This document shows positions 60,955-64,000 of a DNA stretch of 64,000 nt, in pieces. Made by a program: the position numbers and the translations under genes. How positions within the stretch are numbered: the stretch's first letter is position 1; every line of letters starts with the position of its first letter. The notes under the pieces were generated by a model. The model did no database searches. It saw only the letters and a list, made by a program, of their open reading frames with translations, and had not been told where the DNA came from. Source of the DNA: Chrysoperla carnea (Eukaryota > Arthropoda > Insecta > Neuroptera > Chrysopidae); the NCBI RefSeq assembly GCF_905475395.1, contig NC_058337.1, positions 118,972,368 through 119,036,367 on the forward strand. Direction: 5' to 3'.

Positions 60955-60967
60955 TTTATGAATTGAT

Positions 60968-61240
60968 TAAGGCATTACCAATTTTGTCCGCGGTATGTCC
61001 AGGGTAACGGGTTCGATTCCCACCGTCGCAACAAAAATTAATTTATTTAATAGTTGTGAGGGGCTGCTGTAGTGCATGGTATATGCATGAAGGAGGTGCA
61101 CTCAGCCTCTTAAATTCAGGAGCTGTTAAATGAAATTATCAGCGGAAAAGATGATAAAACACATATATGCTATCACAATGGGCTCTATAGCCTAAGTGTG
61201 TCCTTCGTGGACAGCCCATATAACCTAACCTAACCTAACC
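60968..61240 (+). mobile_element. SINE family 1, nearly full copy with 13-bp target duplication
   Basis: Flanked by TTTATGAATTGAT at 60955-60967 and 61241-61253. The tRNA head is truncated within the D arm (starts TAAGGCATTACC). It keeps TCCGCGGTATG and the B box GGTTCGATTCC (61010-61020). Then follow the body, GCTCTATAGCCTAAGTGTG, the hairpin TGTCC-TTCGT-GGACA (61199-61213) and a (CCTAA)n tail (61222-61240). Confidence 0.92.
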
Positions 61241-61253
61241 TTTATGAATTGAT

Positions 61254-62035
61254 GAAAACTATAGTAAAGTATAAAAAGTAAAGAAAAAATTCCTAAGTTT
61301 CTACTACGGATTCAAAATAAATCGACAAAAAAAAAGAACTATTAATCCTACTTTGATTAAGTGTAAGTATAAATTACCGTATGGTATGGATGTATAGAGG
61401 TTAAAAAAACAACAACGTGTTTAAAAAACATATTATTTAAATTATAATTTTAATTATGTGATGATTAAATTTATGTAATAATATCTAATTCTTACTTTAT
61501 GAAAAAAAAATTTATATATATTTATTATTTGTATACCTTTAATACATGTAAATATCTCTTTTCATTTTTGTAAATGACATACAAATTATCAGCAGTATAG
61601 ATTCTTATTATACGTTTACTAAGTATAGAGTGTATCAAATAAATACTTATTATGTAACACACAAAAAAATTGACATAGTATTTGTTTTTGTTTGTGAGTA
61701 AAATGTTGTCCATAGATATGTGAGAAATCTCCGCCCATGGGCAGACCATTTTAACTTGGACAATAGGATGGCTATTTCAACCTGGTCATTAAGGAAACGG
61801 AGTAAATGAGAAGCCTCACTTTAAAAAATCTTAGGTCCATTAAGATCCTAGTTATCCAGGGTCTATTGTATAACTCCAAAATGCATTTTAATCTGGCGAT
61901 ATTCTTCCATTAAGTAATGTGTAATCATTACCGAAAGATGGTTTCAACGATTTGTTTGCGAACATATTTGTTACTAATATAGCGTAAAAGATTTTCTTTT
62001 CCATAAGAAAAAAGGTGAAACTATTTCTGCTTTCA
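61254..62035. other. AT-rich intron sequence, no gene seen
   Basis: No supported feature. Confidence 0.4.
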
Positions 62036-62470
62036 TTGTTGTACATTCTGTGGACACGATAACTCAAAAACGAAAAAAGATATAAATCTGAAATTTTTAC
62101 AGCGTAGTTGGGATGTTAAAAGTTCGTACATGAGCAACATAGGTCAATTGGGTCTGTCCGTAGGACCTATCTTGTAAACTTTTAGAGATAGAACAAAAGT
62201 TTAAATGTAAAAAATGTTCCTTATCAAAAACTAAACAACTTTTGTTTGAAACAATTTTTCGTAAATATCACTGTTTACCCGCGAGGGCGTAAATTGTATA
62301 GTATGTATTACATATGGCAATTTCAGTTATGTTTATGTGATTTGAATGTATGTGTAATGTGATAGAGTAATCAACACTGTCTATGCAAGGTATTTCAACA
62401 GTTAACTCAGTCAATTGTTTGTTTTCACTTGTGTTAACTAGCATGAAGACCAGAGCATTCGTTATTACAT
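62036..62470 (+). repeat. Dispersed repeat family A, 5'-shortened copy
   Basis: Contains GATAACTCAAAAACGAAAAA, GTAAACTTTTAGAGATAGAAC, TATCACTGTTTACCCGCGAG and the right end TGCAAGGTATTTCAACAGTT, in family order. The left third is missing. Confidence 0.75.
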
Positions 62471-63352
62471 AACTCAATTCATCGGTTTAACACTCTGTCG
62501 ATAAAATATCAATATATCGCAATTAAAAATAAAAACACTCCTACCAATTTCTATTCAACTAAAAATTTAACCTTTATGTCATGTTGTAAATATAAATTTT
62601 AGGCTATTTTAAGGGTGTACTTTTTTATACTTAGGAGCAAAGGTGAGGGAGTAAGAATGTGAATGTGGAATGAAAGAGAAAGAATAACTTTTATGAATAC
62701 TATTATTGATGTGTTAAGAAAGATCTTTCAAGCTTGCAGTAACCAAACTTGAACAATCTTTCTCATGTAATGATAAATGGTTATTAGCACTGCACAATCC
62801 CGGGGAAAAAGATATAATTAATTCAACTGAAACGAATTCATAATCCGTTAGATCATGGGCACAAATTCGGCACTATTCAGTCTCGGAAAAGAAAAATATT
62901 TCGACAACTAATTAAATTTTTTTTAAGCTATTAAAATGTAGAACTATGCTTGTGTCTGATAGAGAAATCAAATTTTATTTTATTTTCTTGCGTCTTCTGT
63001 CTGCTAACTTACAAGATCTTGGTAACAATACACTACTTTATATTATAATATCGCTTTTTTTTTTTTTTGTTGTGAGTATTAATTTTGATGTAATTTGCAT
63101 GGCTATTTATGGTTGAAAAACATGCAACATTTTATGTGTATTACTGAAACGACTAAACCGATATAGCCTAGTAATAAACACGGTGTATTACTGTATAGGT
63201 ATATAAGTACCTATAAATAAATATATACACCTCATAATGATTTGAACTCAAGATAATTTGGTTGTATGGGTTATAAATATTGTATATTTTGTATAGTAAA
63301 ACCTCGTTAACTATATCAACCAGAAGGAAACATTTGAAAAACTGAACACAGA
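62471..63352. other. AT-rich intron sequence, no gene seen
   Basis: No supported feature. Confidence 0.4.
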
Positions 63353-63360
63353 TCGATGAA

Positions 63361-64000
63361 CAGTGGCGGATTTAGAGATTTGCCGCCCGTAGGCTATTCA
63401 ATTTTGATATCTTAGTTCACAATCATATCAATTATCTATCAATAAAATTGCAACTTTATGATTTGTGCTCCATTATCCTCATTACATCAACTTTTCCCGT
63501 ATGGTTAGTATCAGCGAGAACTATGGTACCGTGTTAGATCCTTGATTATTTTTATAGCAAAGAATTATCAAAAAACAATATTTTATGCAAAAAATATCTC
63601 AAACATGTACCAATTTTAAAGTAAGTTAAGGTATGTGTTAAAACTATACAATACTTATGTAATAGGAATAAAGCTTACACAAAAAATCTAGATTTGGCGA
63701 ACGTTGATAAATATTTATTATTACACTTACAGTTACAAAACAACACAATAAATATATCCTTTCTTAATTATTTGTTAGTATTATAATTCAAGTCAAATTA
63801 TAAAAGCATTACAATACTATTTTGCGACACTTTGAATTCGCAAAATCATTTATTATATCGTCGTACGAAATCTTGTTTATTAGCTCTGACTCTATGCACA
63901 AGAGAGCTAAAGCGTTTAGCTTTTCTTGACTTAAAGTCGATCGGAGGTAGTTCTTTACTCTCTTCAAGCAAGAGAAGCTTCTTTCTAGTTTTTTATTTAA
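63361..64000 (-). mobile_element. hAT transposon, 3' part, continues past the window
   Basis: The left end CAGTGGCGGATTTA, followed by GATTTGCCGCCCGTAGG, matches the terminal and subterminal sequence of the MITE at 24170-24765. Some 435 bp inward, on the minus strand, a transposase frame ends, so this is the transposon's 3' end. The candidate target-duplication copy is TCGATGAA (63353-63360); its partner would lie outside the window. Confidence 0.82.
63809..64000 (-). CDS. hAT transposase, C-terminal dimerisation region (partial)
   Basis: Open from the window edge to TAA at 63809-63811, 63 residues: LERSFSCLKRVKNYLRSTLS, then QEKLNALALLCIESELINKI, then SYDDIINDFANSKCRK. This is the SERSFSxLKRIKxxLRSTM...ERLxxLALLxIE pattern of the C-terminal dimerisation domain in ZMYM1-like hAT transposases. 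These cut and paste hAT elements as oligomers in the nucleus. The frame has no stop or shift in the visible part, so the element may be recent or active. The catalytic core and start lie beyond 64000. Confidence 0.88.
   Translation of the reverse strand, partial: LNKKLERSFSCLKRVKNYLRSTLSQEKLNALALLCIESELINKISYDDIINDFANSKCRKIVL

Larger units (their letters stand above)
33231..64000 (+). other. Probable intron 1 of the homeobox gene (partial, over 30.7 kb)
   Basis: It begins at the donor GTATTTTAAA. No open frame in the rest of the window encodes a homeodomain (no WFQNRR-like segment in any frame I examined), so the acceptor and next exon appear to lie beyond the right edge. All tRNAs and mobile elements listed below would then be intronic. 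Read-through past the donor stays open for 47 more codons to a stop at 33371-33373, but that tail (KFLIFICLKFLKSK...) is AT-rich and intron-like. Confidence 0.6.

Noticed and set aside
1..64000. CRISPR array, operons or prophage
   Set aside because: No spaced identical short repeats, no bacterial gene layout; all evidence is eukaryotic.

Overview
The window looks like insect nuclear DNA. It is strongly AT-rich, with long stretches of low coding density, one homeobox-gene exon ending at a good splice donor, dispersed tRNA-Gly genes, and many eukaryotic mobile elements (SINEs, truncated LINEs, hAT, mariner-like foldbacks, a Helitron-like repeat). Nothing is bacterial or organellar: no operons, ribosome-binding sites or CRISPR. 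Retroposon tails of (CCTAA)n type, the complement of the arthropod telomere repeat, also fit an insect. I cannot name the order with confidence.

Only one protein-coding host gene is supported. At 32393-33230 (+) lies a 279-codon first coding exon carrying an eh1-type repression motif (SFSIMDILNH) and, near its end, a PLDALFQMTSKTF block. This order resembles LBX/ladybird homeobox proteins. The exon stops at a CAG|GTATTT donor in phase 1. No homeodomain-coding exon is visible downstream, so everything from 33231 to the right edge is probably intron 1 (over 30.7 kb in this window).

1-32 kb (upstream): AT-rich intergenic DNA with several dispersed repeat families (called A-H here), a tRNA-Gly gene and two tRNA relics (5.1-8.8 kb), tRNA-derived SINEs (1.9, 12.5 and 13.9 kb), a roughly 305-bp tandem satellite (15.5-16.2 kb), a 5'-truncated LINE with 13-bp target duplications (17.0-17.6 kb), a possible 5' exon ending ATG|GTAAGT (22.7 kb), a hAT MITE nested in repeat A (24.2-24.8 kb), a 643-bp element with TTCCCGCTAAG ends nested in repeat E (26.4-27.0 kb), and a decayed mariner-like transposase fragment (27.5 kb).

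32-64 kb (gene exon and intron): a degenerate tandem repeat close to exon 1, two tRNA-Gly genes (35.8 and 45.5 kb), a truncated LINE 3' end (36.9-37.1 kb), a hAT element with a transposase C-terminal remnant (40.0-40.9 kb), two large foldback elements (42.9-43.6 and 49.3-50.2 kb), two opposite-facing copies of a Helitron-like repeat with hairpin, tandem duplication and (TA)n (47.7 and 52.8 kb), a dense CGAT-motif cluster (58.3-58.5 kb), a SINE with a 13-bp target duplication (61 kb), and at the right edge the 3' end of a hAT transposon whose transposase frame is still open (63.4-64.0 kb).

The mobile elements form visible partnerships. The SINE family and one LINE share a 3' hairpin and (CCTAA)n tail. 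The hAT MITE at 24.2 kb shares its ends with the possibly autonomous hAT at 63.4 kb. Repeat families and target duplications were found by eye; no alignment or database search was run.
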